Assembly: GCF_000341735.1 (NCBI RefSeq)
Contig: NZ_KB455575.1
Span: 1,745,648 to 1,809,647, forward strand
Direction: 5' to 3'
Length of the DNA: 64,000 nucleotides
Source of the DNA: Methylotuvimicrobium buryatense 5G
GTDB taxonomy: Bacteria > Pseudomonadota > Gammaproteobacteria > Methylococcales > Methylomonadaceae
Shown: positions 19,132 to 29,373 of the stretch, piece after piece
Position numbering within the stretch: position 1 is the stretch's first letter
Layout: the number at the start of each line of letters is the position of its first letter
The notes under the pieces: generated by a model
Databases searched by the model: none
What the model was told of the DNA's origin: nothing
Seen by the model: only the letters and a program-made list of their open reading frames with translations
Made by a program: the position numbers and the translations under genes

Positions 19132-21039
19132 TTATTTTTTGTCTTCAATCTCGCTACCAAGCCGTTCGGTCAATTGATCGATTGAAAGACTGCCTAAATC
19201 TTCACCCTTTTGCGTTCTAACCGTAACTACCTGATTGTCCATTTCTTTATCTCCGATAATCAAAAGATACGGCACCCGCTGCATCGAGTGTTCGCGAATT
19301 TTAAAGCCTATCTTCTCATTTCTCAAGTCAATTATCGTTCTGAAGCCTTGTTTTTCAAGCTTACCTACGACTTGTTCGGCATATTCGGCTTGTCTGTCGG
19401 CAATATTCAACACGGCAATTTGCACCGGAGAGAGCCAGAGAGGGAATGTGCCGGCATGTTGTTCGATCAGGATACCGATGAAGCGTTCGAGCGAACCGAG
19501 AATTGCTCTATGCAACATGACAGGTACTTGTTTAGAACCGTCTTCGGCGATATAACTCGCACCAAGCCGGCCAGGCATTGAAAAATCGACCTGTATCGTA
19601 CCGCACTGCCAGACCCTGCCGATACAATCCTTTAACGAGAACTCGATTTTAGGTCCGTAGAAAGCGCCTTCACCGGGCTGCAATTGCCAATCCAGACCTT
19701 TGTTGTTCAATGCGACTTCCAGCGCATTCTCGGCCTTATCCCAAACAGAATCGTCACCCACCCTATTTTCCGGGCGAGTCGATAATTTGATAATGACTTC
19801 GCGGAAACCGAAATCTTTGTAAACTTCAAACAATAAGTCGATAAAGATCGATACTTCCTGTTGAATTTGATCCTCGGTACAGAAAATATGCGCATCATCT
19901 TGCACAAAGTTTCTAACCCGCATTAAACCATGCAAGGTTCCAGAAGGCTCGTTACGATGACAGGAGCCGAATTCGGCCATGCGAATCGGTAATTCGCGGT
20001 AGCTTTTCAGACCGTGATTGTAAATCTGCACATGGCAAGGACAGTTCATCGGCTTAATCGCATAATCGCGATTTTCCGAATGCGTCGTGAAAATCATATC
20101 GCCGAACTTATCCCAATGTCCGGACTTTTCCCACAACGATCGATCGACGACTTGCGGCGTTTTAACTTCTTGATAGCCGTTTAGACGCAGTTTATTACGG
20201 ATGTATTGCTCAACCTGTTGATAGAGCGTCCAGCCTTTGCTGTGCCAGAACACCATGCCGGGCGCTTCTTCCTGAGAATGAAATAGATCCAACGCTTTCG
20301 CCAATTTACGGTGATCGCGTTTCTCGGCTTCTTCCAGACGATGCAGATAGGCCTTCAGCTCTTTGCTATCGCCCCAGGCAGTACCGTAAATGCGCTGCAG
20401 CATTTCATTATTGGAATCGCCGCGCCAATAAGCACCGGCAATCTTCATTAATTTGAAGGCTTTTAATTTACCGGTACTCGGCACATGAGGACCACGGCAT
20501 AAATCGGTGAATTCGCCTTGGGCATACAAAGACAAATCTTCATTCGCCGGAATCGACTCGATGATCTCGGCCTTATAAGCTTCGCCTTGATCCTTAAAAA
20601 ATTTGACCGCATCGTCGCGCGTCAACAAGAAACGCTTGATCGCGATATCCTCGTCGACGATTTGCTGCATCATTTTTTCGATCGCCGCAAGATCGTCCGG
20701 TGTAAACGGTCTTTTATAGGAAAAATCGTAATAAAACCCGTTTTCGACTACAGGACCGATCGTTACCTGCGCATCGGGAAACAATCTCTTAACCGCCTGA
20801 GCCAACAGATGCGCCGTGGAATGCCGAATCACGTCGACGCCTTCCTCATCTTTAGCGGTTACAATCTGCAAATGGGTATCTTGTTCGATGACCGTTTCGG
20901 CATCGACTAACTTATCGTCGACACGGCCGGCCAATGTAGCTTTTGCCAAACCGGAACCGATAGATCGCGCCACATCCATAACCGTGACGGCATGATCGAA
21001 TTGACGCTGTGATCCATCGGGAAGTGTGATTACCGGCAT
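19132..21039 (-). CDS. threonyl-tRNA synthetase thrS: threonyl-tRNA synthetase
   Basis: 635 residues, normal. It begins with an N-terminal TGS domain, then the editing domain with [16 protein letters not shown], and C(x) residues in [13 protein letters not shown]. The class II core has [20 protein letters not shown] (zinc-binding Cys), motif 2 [15 protein letters not shown], and the C-terminal anticodon-binding domain [20 protein letters not shown]. It attaches Thr to tRNA and clears Ser. It heads the thrS-infC-rpmI-rplT-pheST-ihfA-merR cluster. The 5' region adjoins a tRNA-Val terminator. Confidence 0.97.
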   Translation of the reverse strand: MPVITLPDGSQRQFDHAVTVMDVARSIGSGLAKATLAGRVDDKLVDAETVIEQDTHLQIVTAKDEEGVDVIRHSTAHLLAQAVKRLFPDAQVTIGPVVENGFYYDFSYKRPFTPDDLAAIEKMMQQIVDEDIAIKRFLLTRDDAVKFFKDQGEAYKAEIIESIPANEDLSLYAQGEFTDLCRGPHVPSTGKLKAFKLMKIAGAYWRGDSNNEMLQRIYGTAWGDSKELKAYLHRLEEAEKRDHRKLAKALDLFHSQEEAPGMVFWHSKGWTLYQQVEQYIRNKLRLNGYQEVKTPQVVDRSLWEKSGHWDKFGDMIFTTHSENRDYAIKPMNCPCHVQIYNHGLKSYRELPIRMAEFGSCHRNEPSGTLHGLMRVRNFVQDDAHIFCTEDQIQQEVSIFIDLLFEVYKDFGFREVIIKLSTRPENRVGDDSVWDKAENALEVALNNKGLDWQLQPGEGAFYGPKIEFSLKDCIGRVWQCGTIQVDFSMPGRLGASYIAEDGSKQVPVMLHRAILGSLERFIGILIEQHAGTFPLWLSPVQIAVLNIADRQAEYAEQVVGKLEKQGFRTIIDLRNEKIGFKIREHSMQRVPYLLIIGDKEMDNQVVTVRTQKGEDLGSLSIDQLTERLGSEIEDKK

Positions 21040-21072
21040 GTTAATTTAAGCTTTTGAAAGTTCACTAACAAA

Positions 21073-21095
21073 AAAGCACCGATATACGGTGCTTT
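21073..21095 (-). terminator. terminator after tRNA-Val
   Basis: AAAGCACCG / CGGTGCTTT stem with a 5-nt loop. On the minus strand a T-run (TTTTTTG) follows, 7 bp beyond the tRNA 3' end and just before thrS. Confidence 0.65.
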
Positions 21096-21101
21096 GAAAT
21101 T

Positions 21102-21178
21102 TGGTAGGCGCGATTGGACTCGAACCAACGACCCCCACCATGTCAAGGTGGTGCTCTAACCAACTGAGCTACGCGCCT
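21102..21178 (-). tRNA. tRNA-Val (anticodon GAC)
   Basis: A 77-nt cloverleaf with encoded CCA. Acceptor AGGCGCG pairs with CGCGCCT. The anticodon stem CCACC/GGTGG holds loop TTGACAT (anticodon GAC). The T arm is GTTGGTTCGAGTCCAAT. It lies upstream of thrS on the same strand. Confidence 0.96.
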
Positions 21179-21318
21179 AAGGTCTATGTGTTCAGGCCGC
21201 CTATTATAACGATCCTTCTGTTTTTTGCAACGTTTTAAATCGATTTTTTTTCAGCCCAATTTAATTTCGTCATCGCAGCGAGCAAAAACGACGCCCATAC
21301 GAATACAAAAACCATTGA

Positions 21319-21478
21319 TATACCTTTCGCACTTCAAATTTCGGCAGTGCTAGAGTAGGCGCCCGGGTGTCAGACAAAGGCTTTGCCAGCATGGCACTGG
21401 CATAGAGACTACATGGGCGTATTCACGGCGTCCTTTGGCGGACACCCAGGCGCCGAATTTTGATCTACGACGGGTATA
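21319..21478. repeat. TATACC-element, near-complete copy
   Basis: Left end TATACCTTTCGCACTTCAAA, right end TTTTGATCTACGACGGGTATA region. The ends are imperfect inverted repeats starting TATACC and ending GGTATA. The interior holds GGCTTTGCCAGCATGG and CCAGGCGCC palindromes. Other copies: 11495, 34460, 35506, 35673 (end only), 36416-36700, 53768 and an end fragment near 29287. Confidence 0.75.
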
Positions 21479-21594
21479 ACCCAGCAATTTAATTTCATTG
21501 ACACCAACCACATGCAATATTAGCCTGACAAGGTTTTTCAATAAAATCGATCGCATCGTGACCCGACAAAACCTGCAACAGCCGGAAATTCAAA

Positions 21595-21891
21595 ATGACG
21601 ACCATATCGATACGCGTAAAATGCGCGCTTGCCTTGATCTTGATCGCGATCGCCGGCATAGGTCCAGTCCCGATTACGTCGACACTCGGCGCCTTCGTTG
21701 CGTTGTTCCGCCCGCGTTGGTTCAAGACCCTGGTCGACAATGTATATGACAACGACCCGCAAATACCGAAGTCATTCAAAGCATCAGCACCTCATACTGA
21801 CCGCCCTACCCTGAAGCACCGCGAAACGGCGCAGAACAACCATTCCTCGATCAAAACCCGCCTTTTATTTTTTTTACGATGCTCTCGGTGA
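21595..21891 (+). CDS. small membrane protein, first of a tandem pair
   Basis: An unrecognised protein: one hydrophobic stretch (ALALILIAIAGIGPVPITST) followed by FRPRWFKTLVDNVY. It opens with GGAAA 8 nt before the ATG. The segment after about residue 52 is polar and may be a linker. The end (SIKTRLLFFL) lines up with the upstream part of the next reading frame, which repeats the GP(V/I)PI and FRPRWF motifs. The two look like a duplicated unit separated by a frameshift in a T8 run. Confidence 0.45.
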   Translation: MTTISIRVKCALALILIAIAGIGPVPITSTLGAFVALFRPRWFKTLVDNVYDNDPQIPKSFKASAPHTDRPTLKHRETAQNNHSSIKTRLLFFLRCSR

Positions 21892-22007
21892 TGCTGCTTG
21901 ACATCGGCCCGATACCGATAGCCAGCCTAATCGCGTTGTTCGCCGTCATCTTCCGCCCGCGCTGGTTTCTGGAACTATTCGAACGAGTCTATCAGGGCAA
22001 AACCTAA
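21879..22007 (+). CDS. small membrane protein, second of a tandem pair (possibly frameshifted continuation)
   Basis: A 42-residue frame from ATG 21879: MLSVMLLDIGPIPIAS, LIALFAVIFRPRWF and LFERVYQGKT. It repeats the motif pattern of the preceding ORF (GPVPI ... FRPRWF ... VDNVY). If one T is added to the run at 21869-21876, the preceding ORF reads straight into it. Either a separate tiny gene or the second half of a broken two-repeat protein. It overlaps the first ORF in another frame. Confidence 0.4.
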   Translation: MLSVMLLDIGPIPIASLIALFAVIFRPRWFLELFERVYQGKT

Positions 22008-22015
22008 TCATTTTT

Positions 22016-22244
22016 CCTGATTAGCAAGTTTCTTCAGCTAAAGCCCAAAAACCAGCATATCCCTAGCAGGACGGGGTTTGCAACCCCGTCCTAAACGTTT
22101 TGACTTTGGCCGAAGTCAGCCGAAATGTTTAGGGCAAACCGAAACGTTGGGGACGGGTTAAATAACCCGTCCCGCAGAAGTGGCTACGACTGGCCACTGC
22201 TCGGACAGTTGGCTTCAGCAAGCTGAAGCATCTTGCTAATCAGG
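22016..22244. mobile_element. CCTGATTAGC MITE, 229-bp form, copy A
   Basis: Ends CCTGATTAGCAAG / CTTGCTAATCAGG with exact 8-bp duplication TCATTTTT (22008-22015 and 22245-22252). The interior holds the palindromes GGGACGGGTTA/TAACCCGTCCC and AGGACGGGG/CCCCGTCCT. Opposite in orientation to copies B and C. Confidence 0.9.
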
Positions 22245-22333
22245 TCATTTTTTGAGCATAAAGGGAGTATATGCTCAAATCTTTTGATGACCTCGACCGG
22301 CGGGCCGGTAGGCAACAGACTCGCTAACGGTCT

Positions 22334-22936
22334 CTAACTTTCGCCGACTTGAACGCCGAAACGCTCTCCGCACAAGTGGTTCTCCAATGCTGTAAAAAGC
22401 GATACGGCATAATCGCCGGCAACACACCAGTCGCTTTGCGGGCAATAGGCCTCGGCAAACAACCAAAAATCGCGCCAGCGCTGTTGTGTAAACGTGCCGT
22501 AACCGGTATAAAATTCGACCGGCAGGCCAGCATGTTTCGAAGTCAACGATTTGACGATCATCTGCCCGCCAAGCGTCGCGCCTTCGAGCACATACAACGC
22601 GGCAATCAATTCAGCGTCTTGCTCCAAATCCGGCATCGTCTCGACGGGCGGAATCGACTTTCGACCAAGCCTTAATAAATCGTTTGCAAGCAACGGCAAT
22701 TTGACGCGTTCACGATAATCGAACGGCAGCGCCGATTGCTCGAGATAAGCTAGAATCTGCGGTTCGATAGCCGCATAAAATGCAAACATCGCTTGCAAAA
22801 CATCCCCATAAACGGATTCGGTCAATTCGGTGTCCAGCAAGCTTCTCAGCATGCCGTTCCGATCGAGCCGGCGATGCGAATCCCGGGTTCGCTCTTTTAA
22901 AAAACTGTGTAACGATTCGGCAAAATTCTCGTTCAT
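22334..22936 (-). CDS. bphO: biliverdin-producing heme oxygenase
   Basis: A 200-residue heme oxygenase that opens heme to biliverdin, the chromophore of bacteriophytochrome. The proximal region LKERTRDSHRRLD supplies the axial His, and YVLEGATLGGQMIVK is the distal helix with its glycines. Start set at ATG 22936, which overlaps the phytochrome stop as ATGA; the frame also offers a TTG at 22942. Directly downstream of bphP in one operon, so chromophore supply and receptor are made together. Confidence 0.88.
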   Translation of the reverse strand: MNENFAESLHSFLKERTRDSHRRLDRNGMLRSLLDTELTESVYGDVLQAMFAFYAAIEPQILAYLEQSALPFDYRERVKLPLLANDLLRLGRKSIPPVETMPDLEQDAELIAALYVLEGATLGGQMIVKSLTSKHAGLPVEFYTGYGTFTQQRWRDFWLFAEAYCPQSDWCVAGDYAVSLFTALENHLCGERFGVQVGES

Positions 22937-24411
22937 AACCAATGCAACATGATCTTTCTGAATTTTGTCGCGAGCAATTTATCCTGATCAGTCCATGGCA
23001 GGCTATAGCCTGACCTTACTTCCACCCACTTTTCGAACGACCGGCGCGGCGATAAAACGATCGCATCGGCTTTTTCCAAAATCGGCTTGTTCGGATTTCC
23101 CGCCCAAGGGATTTCCTGTTTTTCCTCTTTGCGAAACCAAAAAAAACGAAAATTACCTCGCCGCCCCAAATCGATTTTTATCGCCAGCATCCCGCTTACT
23201 ATCGCCAATAACAACGGGTAATCGGGAAAAATATCACATAGTTTTTCATACGAGACGACCTCGTCGGTTTGCCGCCCGAACCAAGCGTCGATAGCGGCCA
23301 TATCATTCATATCGGGAGTTGAGCCGACGCTGATCACGTCTTGATCGAAGATCGCCGCGAAACCGTCCGCTTGAAAAAATGCCATGATTTCCCGTTGGTT
23401 ATCGTCGATATTGTCCAACGGGTTACCCGAGACGAAAATTTTATTGAGGAGCTGTTTCGCCTTACGCTCTAAATTATCGAGAGTTTTCAAACGATTACCG
23501 TTGAAGTAATTGGTCAATCCCAAGTTGTAGGATGCGACCAATTCGATACAGAGATGACGTTGATAACGCGATAATTTGAGCGGTGCATGATGATGGCCGG
23601 CGATCAACCCCCACAATTGACCGTTGAGCTTGATCGGTAACGACAATGAAGCCGCGACGCCCATGTTCTCGAGATATTGAATGTGCATCGGCGATACGCT
23701 GCGTAAATCGGTACGACTGAGATCGACCGGTTGATCGCCTAAGCCAATGATCGGTATCGGTTGCGCTTTGATATCGGGAATCGAACGAATCGGATTGAGT
23801 AAATATAAATTTCTCGCAATCGCCGGAATATCGCTGGCCGGGTATCGCAAGCCCATATAACTGCCCAAACCGGAAGCGGCCAGCTCGGCGATGACTTCTC
23901 CCGACCAGTCCGGATGAAACCGGTAGACCATGATTCTGCTCAAGCCGGTGACGACATTCAAAACTTCCAGAATCATCTGGTGATAGGCTTCCAGTTCGTT
24001 AGATTCTCGAATCGGCTTAATCAATTGTTGTCGATAATACTGAATGTCGTAATGAACGTCCGGAAGTTCATTACGTTCGATTTCAACCAACACGCCGTTT
24101 TCGGTACGAATCATCGCAACATCGAGCCAATCCCGCAGCTTGACGGCACGTTCCCAAAAAAAAGGTTTTCCATACTTGTCGCTCAATCGGCTGAGTCCTT
24201 CACGCAACCAATCATAACTATCGATCGATTGTTCCAGCATCTGACTGGATTCGATACCGGCGATCGAAGGCAAATTTTCGCTGGCATGCGTAATCAAATT
24301 ATCGTCGGTATCGAGCCTTAATAAAGCACCGAACGGTTGTATCGCTCCGGAATGATGCAACGCTTCTTTTTCGCATTGCAGAGCCAATTCATCGATATTC
24401 ATTTCCTTCAT
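22933..24411 (-). CDS. bphP: bacteriophytochrome photosensory protein without output domain
   Basis: 492 residues holding only the PAS-GAF-PHY photosensory core. Cys13 (in LALQCEKEALHHSGAIQPFG) is the expected biliverdin-attachment residue. The GAF domain has RYPASDIPAIARNLY and SPMHIQYLENMGVAASL with the chromophore-contacting Asp and His. The PHY tongue motif PRRSF is at about residue 457. It ends soon after the PHY domain, with no kinase, GGDEF or other effector. The gene upstream encodes a CheB-CheR-GGDEF-EAL protein and the one downstream a heme oxygenase, so output is probably by protein contact with the former. Family call is firm; the partner is inference. Confidence 0.9.
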   Translation of the reverse strand: MKEMNIDELALQCEKEALHHSGAIQPFGALLRLDTDDNLITHASENLPSIAGIESSQMLEQSIDSYDWLREGLSRLSDKYGKPFFWERAVKLRDWLDVAMIRTENGVLVEIERNELPDVHYDIQYYRQQLIKPIRESNELEAYHQMILEVLNVVTGLSRIMVYRFHPDWSGEVIAELAASGLGSYMGLRYPASDIPAIARNLYLLNPIRSIPDIKAQPIPIIGLGDQPVDLSRTDLRSVSPMHIQYLENMGVAASLSLPIKLNGQLWGLIAGHHHAPLKLSRYQRHLCIELVASYNLGLTNYFNGNRLKTLDNLERKAKQLLNKIFVSGNPLDNIDDNQREIMAFFQADGFAAIFDQDVISVGSTPDMNDMAAIDAWFGRQTDEVVSYEKLCDIFPDYPLLLAIVSGMLAIKIDLGRRGNFRFFWFRKEEKQEIPWAGNPNKPILEKADAIVLSPRRSFEKWVEVRSGYSLPWTDQDKLLATKFRKIMLHWL

Positions 24412-24457
24412 CAGTCAATCGTAAAATTATTGTGTTCGTCATCGATCCGGCTTTTCG

Positions 24458-27400
24458 CTATCGCGCTAAAAGAGCCTGAAATTGGTTCGCCGATAACGGC
24501 CGGTAATAGTAATATCCTTGAACGATATCACAGTCGAGGCTGCGCAACACGCGCAATTGCGCTTCGGTTTCGACGCCTTCGGCAACAACTTGCAAATGCA
24601 ATGCATGAGCCATGTTGATAATGGCATGGGTAATAGAGCGGTCTTCGGATTGCTCGTCGATCCCGTCGACGAAACTCCGATCGACTTTCAATTCGTCGAT
24701 CGGCAATTTTTTTAGATAAAACAGCGATGAATAACCGGTGCCGAAATCGTCGACACTAATCTTAAAGCCTTGAGTGGATAAATCCGCCAACAATCGCTCG
24801 GTTTCTTCGATACGCTCCATCAACATGCTTTCGGTAATTTCCAACGTTATCGCTTGCGCCGGGACATCGAATTCGCTTAAACGTGACATTAGGGTATCGC
24901 CGAAACGTTTTTCTCTTAACTGATGCACCGACAGATTGATCGAAATAGGCGGAACCTCAATCCCTTTTTGTTTCCAAAAATGGATATCGGCGGCCACCAT
25001 TTTTATGACCTGATCGCCGATCTTATTGATCAGGCCGCAATTTTCGGCAATCGGAATGAATTGTGCCGGCGATACGTTGCCCAAATTCGGATCGTGCCAT
25101 CGCAATAAAGCCTCGGCTCCGACGATCAAGCCGCTCGATAAGTCGATTTTTGGTTGATATTGCAAAAAAAGCCTTTGGTGCTCTATCGCGAGCCGCAAAC
25201 CGGTTTCGATCGTCAAACGCTGCAAAGCTTTCAACTTCATTTCGTCGGCGAAATATTGAAATTGATTTTTGCCTTGATCCTTAGCCCGATACATCGCGGT
25301 ATCGGCATTTTTCAACAAACTCGTGCTGTCCTCCCCGTCCTGCGGGTAAATACTGATGCCCATACTGCACGAAACAAAACAGTCTCGATCGTAAATACGA
25401 AACGACGCCGACAACGAATCGACGATTCGTATCGCGATTCGATTGATATCGGCGCCGTCGATATTGTACAAAACCGCGACGAATTCATCGCCACCCAAAC
25501 GGGCCAACGTATCGGCATCGCGCATGCACGCCAATAACCGATCTGTCGCTTGTTTCAATAATATATCGCCGGCTTCGTGTCCCAACGCGTCATTGATATT
25601 TTTGAAGTTATCCAAATCGATGAATACAACCGCGAGCGACTCGTTCTTGCGCTTGGCTTGAAACAAATTATGCTTCAGGCGATCCATCAACAGGGTGCGG
25701 TTCGGCAAGCCGGTCAATTCGTCGTGCGTCGCCAAATGCTCGATACGATTCTGAGAAGCCTTGATAGCAGAAATATCGCTGAATATGCCGACATAATTCA
25801 CCAACGCGCCGCTGACGTCGTGCACCGCGCTGATCGTCAACCACTCTGGAAAAATCGTACCGTTGGCGCGCCGGTTGTTGATTTCGCCTTGCCAGGAACC
25901 GTTTTCCTTGATGCTTTGCCACATCGATTGATAAAACACATCATCATGTAAGCCCGACTGCAGGATAGAAGGATTGCGTCCGATCACGTCGCCGGGCTGA
26001 TAGCCGGTAATCGTCGTAAACGCATCGTTGACCTTGATGATGCGACCGGACGCGTCGGTAATCATGATTGCCTCGCCAGCCCGGTCGAACACTTTGACGG
26101 CCAGTCGTAATTGCTCTTCGGCTTTTTGTTTTTGCGTCACGTCGATCGCTTGCATGCAAATCGAACGGGCAACGCCGCTTTGGTCGAATATCGAAAAATG
26201 CGTCGACTCCAAAAACACGGACCGGGAGCCGATTTTAAATTCCTGCTTCGCCTGAACCAACGATTGATGTTCCATCGCCTCCAAATCGCGGCGGCGCAAC
26301 GGATCGGCGATTTCCGGCGAGAAAAGCTGCCGGTCGGTTTTACCCAAGACCGACTTGCCGCTAACGCCGAACAGTTCGCAGAAGCGATAATTCACGAATT
26401 CGTATCGTCCCGCCGTATCTTTCAACGATACCAAGTAAGGCGAATGATTCATGATCGACAGCAGTTTATCTTGCGTTTCCTTAATCAAGCGATTCGCGGC
26501 AACCAGTTCGGTATTGTCGATGATGAACAGCACGATGCTTTGCGTGACGCCTGTGGCGTTTACCGTGGGCGTGATATAAACCTGATACGAGCGATCGTTG
26601 AAATAGGTCGTGTAATTTTCTTTGCGCTGTTTATCGGCGGCATTCAGCAAACGCTTTTCGATATCGATCAAATAAGGCGGAAAGTCGATACGCGACACAT
26701 GACGGTTATTACCGGACGTCGAAATATCGAATTGCCGCATCGCACTCAGATTGGAGCGCTTAAGTATCAGATGGCAATCGAAGACGAGGATCGGAAAATC
26801 CATCGTATTGTAAAGGTTTTCGAACTCGCTGTTCAGCGCGGCCAGTTCGGCCGATTTGATCAGACTTTCTTCATTGACGCTAATCAACTCTTCATTGGTC
26901 GCTTGCAATTCTTCGTTCGCAGCTTCCAACTCTTCGTTCGTCGCCTGCAACTCTTCGTTGGACGCTTGCACTTCCTCATTGAGCGCTTGCATTTCCTCGT
27001 TCGAAGAGGCCATCTCTTCGAGCAAGGTTTGCAAGTGCTCGCGTACGGTTTGCAGCTCATCGTCGTCGCCGGCTTCGTTGGCCAATGCCAACAAATTCAC
27101 CGAGTCGGATTTGTTGCCGTCCGATTTTCCGGCTTCCTCGAATGCAACCAGATAAATTTCGTTTTCCCGATAATCCTCGAGCGGATGTACGGCCAGGCGC
27201 CAGGTTTGAAAGCCGAGTGACGCGATACGCCGTTTACGACTATAAACACTGGTTTGATGACGGCGGACACGATGTAGCGTGGTCAGCAGTTCGTTACGAA
27301 ATTCGGGCACGATGATTTGCGCCAGATTCATATCGGGTCTGCCGCTTGGAAAATCGATGAATTTATTGATCGATCCTTGCAAATAAACGATATTGAACGC

Positions 27401-28987
27401 CGAATCGATCAACATCGCATACGGCGCATAAAACTTTCGCACCGCTTCGAAAAATTGGCGCTCATGGGTATGATCTTGTTTTTTCGGCGGCAGCGTCAAC
27501 GGCAGTCGGCCGCGCCGACTCATTTTAATATCCAGCGCGCTGCCTCCACCGCGACTCTGAAAGATACGCGCGCGACGATCCAGGACGGTAAACAGCGTAT
27601 CCTTTTGACTGACACTTTCGGATTTGCCGAGAAACAGCAAACCGTCGGGTTTCAAGGCAAAATGTAAGGCACTCAGAACCTTGGCCTGCAAATCGGCATT
27701 GAAATAAATCAATACATTACGGCACGAAATTAAATCGACTTTAAGAAACGGCGGGTCACTGACAATGTCTTGTCGCGCAAACACAATACAGTCGCGTAAT
27801 TCCTTGATCGGTTCAAAGCCGTTACCGAACGGGCGAAAATAACGATTGAGATATTCCTGGGGCACTTCGGCCATTGCCGCGCTGTTGAAGAATCCGCGTC
27901 GAGCAAACGATAGCGCATCGTTGTCGATATCGGTCGCGAAAACCTGAAGCCTCGCCTTGCTGTTTTGCGAACGAATATGTTCGTTGAACAAAATCGCGAG
28001 CGAATAAGCCTCTTCGCCGGTCGCGCACCCGGCAACCCACACACGGATTTCCTCGTTAGCCTTTTTGCGCGCGATCAATTCTTTGATATAGCGTTCCAAA
28101 GCCTTTTGCGACTCTTTGTCGCGAAAAAATTCGGTCACCGAAATCAATGTTTCTTTCGCCAGACAATCCAGCTCGTTCGGATTCTGCTCGATATAGTCCA
28201 AATAAGCGCTCAGATCTTCGGTTTCGGTCGCCAAAAAACGCCGTTGCAATCGCCGTAAAACCGTCGATAGCTTGTAACTCGAAAAATCGATCTTGGTTTT
28301 CTGCCGTACTTCGTCGAAAAGACGCGACAGTTCCGAAGACTGTTCATCCGTATCGTCATGCAGTAAATCGACGCTCGGAAACTTGATCAAGCGCTCCAAA
28401 TCCCGCCCCATCTGATCGGGCATCATGATGCGGTCAACCACGCCGGATTCGATTGCCGAGCGCGGCATACCGTCGTACTTGGCCGATTCAGGCAGTTGTG
28501 CAAACGTGATACCGCCGGCCGCCTTGATCGCTCTCAAACCGCTTGTTCCGTCCGACCCCGTTCCGGACAAAATAATGCCGACCGCACGTTCATCGTAATA
28601 TTCCGCCATCGATTGAAACAATAAATTGATCGAGGGTTTCGGCGAAATTTCCGGCAATGGAGGTTGCAATCTAAACACGCCTTCACATATTGAAAGATTG
28701 AAACCGGGCGGGACAACATAAATATTTTCGGACTCCGGCACGCAACCGTCGATCACTGTTTGGACCGGCAGTATGGATTCTCTCGACAATATATCGACCA
28801 TCATGCTGCGATGATTCGGCGACATGTGCTGCGCAATGATGTACACACACCCGAGTCCCTTAGTTATGTTGCCGACAAATGCCGACAACGCCTCGAGACC
28901 ACCTGCGGAAGCACCGATACCAACGATATGGGATTGAGCGGAACTGATTTTTGATTCTGAACAGCTAAGTTCGGATGAGTCGGACAT
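24458..28987 (-). CDS. CheB-CheR-PAS-GGDEF-EAL fusion protein
   Basis: About 1509 residues from ATG 28987; the frame is open to a TTG at 29014. Order: CheB methylesterase (VGIGASAGGLEALS, AQHMSPNHRS, GTGSDG); CheR methyltransferase (VWVAGCATGEEAYSLAI, SCRNVLIYF); a PAS-like segment; a coiled coil made of NEEL/NEEV repeats (about residues 650-740); two or three PAS domains (one with DRAGEAIMITDASGRI); GGDEF with intact RLGGDEFVA; EAL with GAEALLRW, EITESMLM and DDFGTGYSSL. It should make and/or break cyclic-di-GMP. It is the first gene of a cluster with bphP and bphO, with a 46-bp gap to bphP. CheB/CheR-PAS fusions are common; adding GGDEF-EAL and pairing with a phytochrome is not. Confidence 0.9.
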   Translation of the reverse strand: MSDSSELSCSESKISSAQSHIVGIGASAGGLEALSAFVGNITKGLGCVYIIAQHMSPNHRSMMVDILSRESILPVQTVIDGCVPESENIYVVPPGFNLSICEGVFRLQPPLPEISPKPSINLLFQSMAEYYDERAVGIILSGTGSDGTSGLRAIKAAGGITFAQLPESAKYDGMPRSAIESGVVDRIMMPDQMGRDLERLIKFPSVDLLHDDTDEQSSELSRLFDEVRQKTKIDFSSYKLSTVLRRLQRRFLATETEDLSAYLDYIEQNPNELDCLAKETLISVTEFFRDKESQKALERYIKELIARKKANEEIRVWVAGCATGEEAYSLAILFNEHIRSQNSKARLQVFATDIDNDALSFARRGFFNSAAMAEVPQEYLNRYFRPFGNGFEPIKELRDCIVFARQDIVSDPPFLKVDLISCRNVLIYFNADLQAKVLSALHFALKPDGLLFLGKSESVSQKDTLFTVLDRRARIFQSRGGGSALDIKMSRRGRLPLTLPPKKQDHTHERQFFEAVRKFYAPYAMLIDSAFNIVYLQGSINKFIDFPSGRPDMNLAQIIVPEFRNELLTTLHRVRRHQTSVYSRKRRIASLGFQTWRLAVHPLEDYRENEIYLVAFEEAGKSDGNKSDSVNLLALANEAGDDDELQTVREHLQTLLEEMASSNEEMQALNEEVQASNEELQATNEELEAANEELQATNEELISVNEESLIKSAELAALNSEFENLYNTMDFPILVFDCHLILKRSNLSAMRQFDISTSGNNRHVSRIDFPPYLIDIEKRLLNAADKQRKENYTTYFNDRSYQVYITPTVNATGVTQSIVLFIIDNTELVAANRLIKETQDKLLSIMNHSPYLVSLKDTAGRYEFVNYRFCELFGVSGKSVLGKTDRQLFSPEIADPLRRRDLEAMEHQSLVQAKQEFKIGSRSVFLESTHFSIFDQSGVARSICMQAIDVTQKQKAEEQLRLAVKVFDRAGEAIMITDASGRIIKVNDAFTTITGYQPGDVIGRNPSILQSGLHDDVFYQSMWQSIKENGSWQGEINNRRANGTIFPEWLTISAVHDVSGALVNYVGIFSDISAIKASQNRIEHLATHDELTGLPNRTLLMDRLKHNLFQAKRKNESLAVVFIDLDNFKNINDALGHEAGDILLKQATDRLLACMRDADTLARLGGDEFVAVLYNIDGADINRIAIRIVDSLSASFRIYDRDCFVSCSMGISIYPQDGEDSTSLLKNADTAMYRAKDQGKNQFQYFADEMKLKALQRLTIETGLRLAIEHQRLFLQYQPKIDLSSGLIVGAEALLRWHDPNLGNVSPAQFIPIAENCGLINKIGDQVIKMVAADIHFWKQKGIEVPPISINLSVHQLREKRFGDTLMSRLSEFDVPAQAITLEITESMLMERIEETERLLADLSTQGFKISVDDFGTGYSSLFYLKKLPIDELKVDRSFVDGIDEQSEDRSITHAIINMAHALHLQVVAEGVETEAQLRVLRSLDCDIVQGYYYYRPLSANQFQALLAR

Positions 28988-29014
28988 GTTCGAAATGTGC
29001 AAGACGATCGTCAA

Positions 29015-29373
29015 CCCAGCGAGTCATATCGGACTTCCGTTGGAACAGAAATCAGAACATCGTTTAGAGTGACCATGAATGATTATCGAAAAACGAAAAT
29101 GTTAACTCATAGCACAATAATAACGAAAACTTTTTATCCTAAACTCGGCAATTCAACCATGAAGCACCTGAAGTTATTGAAGTGTTTCAAGAGGATTTTC
29201 ATAAAACTCGAGCAACCTTTCAGGAGAGCAAAGCTGTTTTGCAAAAGCGCGGCGGGGTGTAATGAATGCAGAAAATGCATTACGCCCCCGGCGCCGAATT
29301 TTGATCTACGATGGTAATATCCCTGGCGCACAGGATTCATGCCTCAAATCTCTCAACCTCGACGCATAGAAAG
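29015..29373. other. gap without a gene; TATACC-element end fragment
   Basis: No convincing coding sequence. 29287-29316 carries the right end of a TATACC-element (GGCGCCGAATTTTGATCTAC), preceded by a short GTAATG...GCATTAC inverted repeat near 29258-29283. The left end of the element is not recognisable. Confidence 0.5.

Noticed and set aside
22016..22244. Palindromes GGGACGGGTTA/TAACCCGTCCC read as terminators
   Set aside because: They occur in every 229-bp MITE copy regardless of neighbouring gene orientation, so they are element structure first.
26111..27220. 369-codon plus-strand ORF inside the CheB-CheR-GGDEF-EAL gene
   Set aside because: Antisense to the PAS and coiled-coil region; the repetitive sequence mirrors the NEEL repeats on the other strand.
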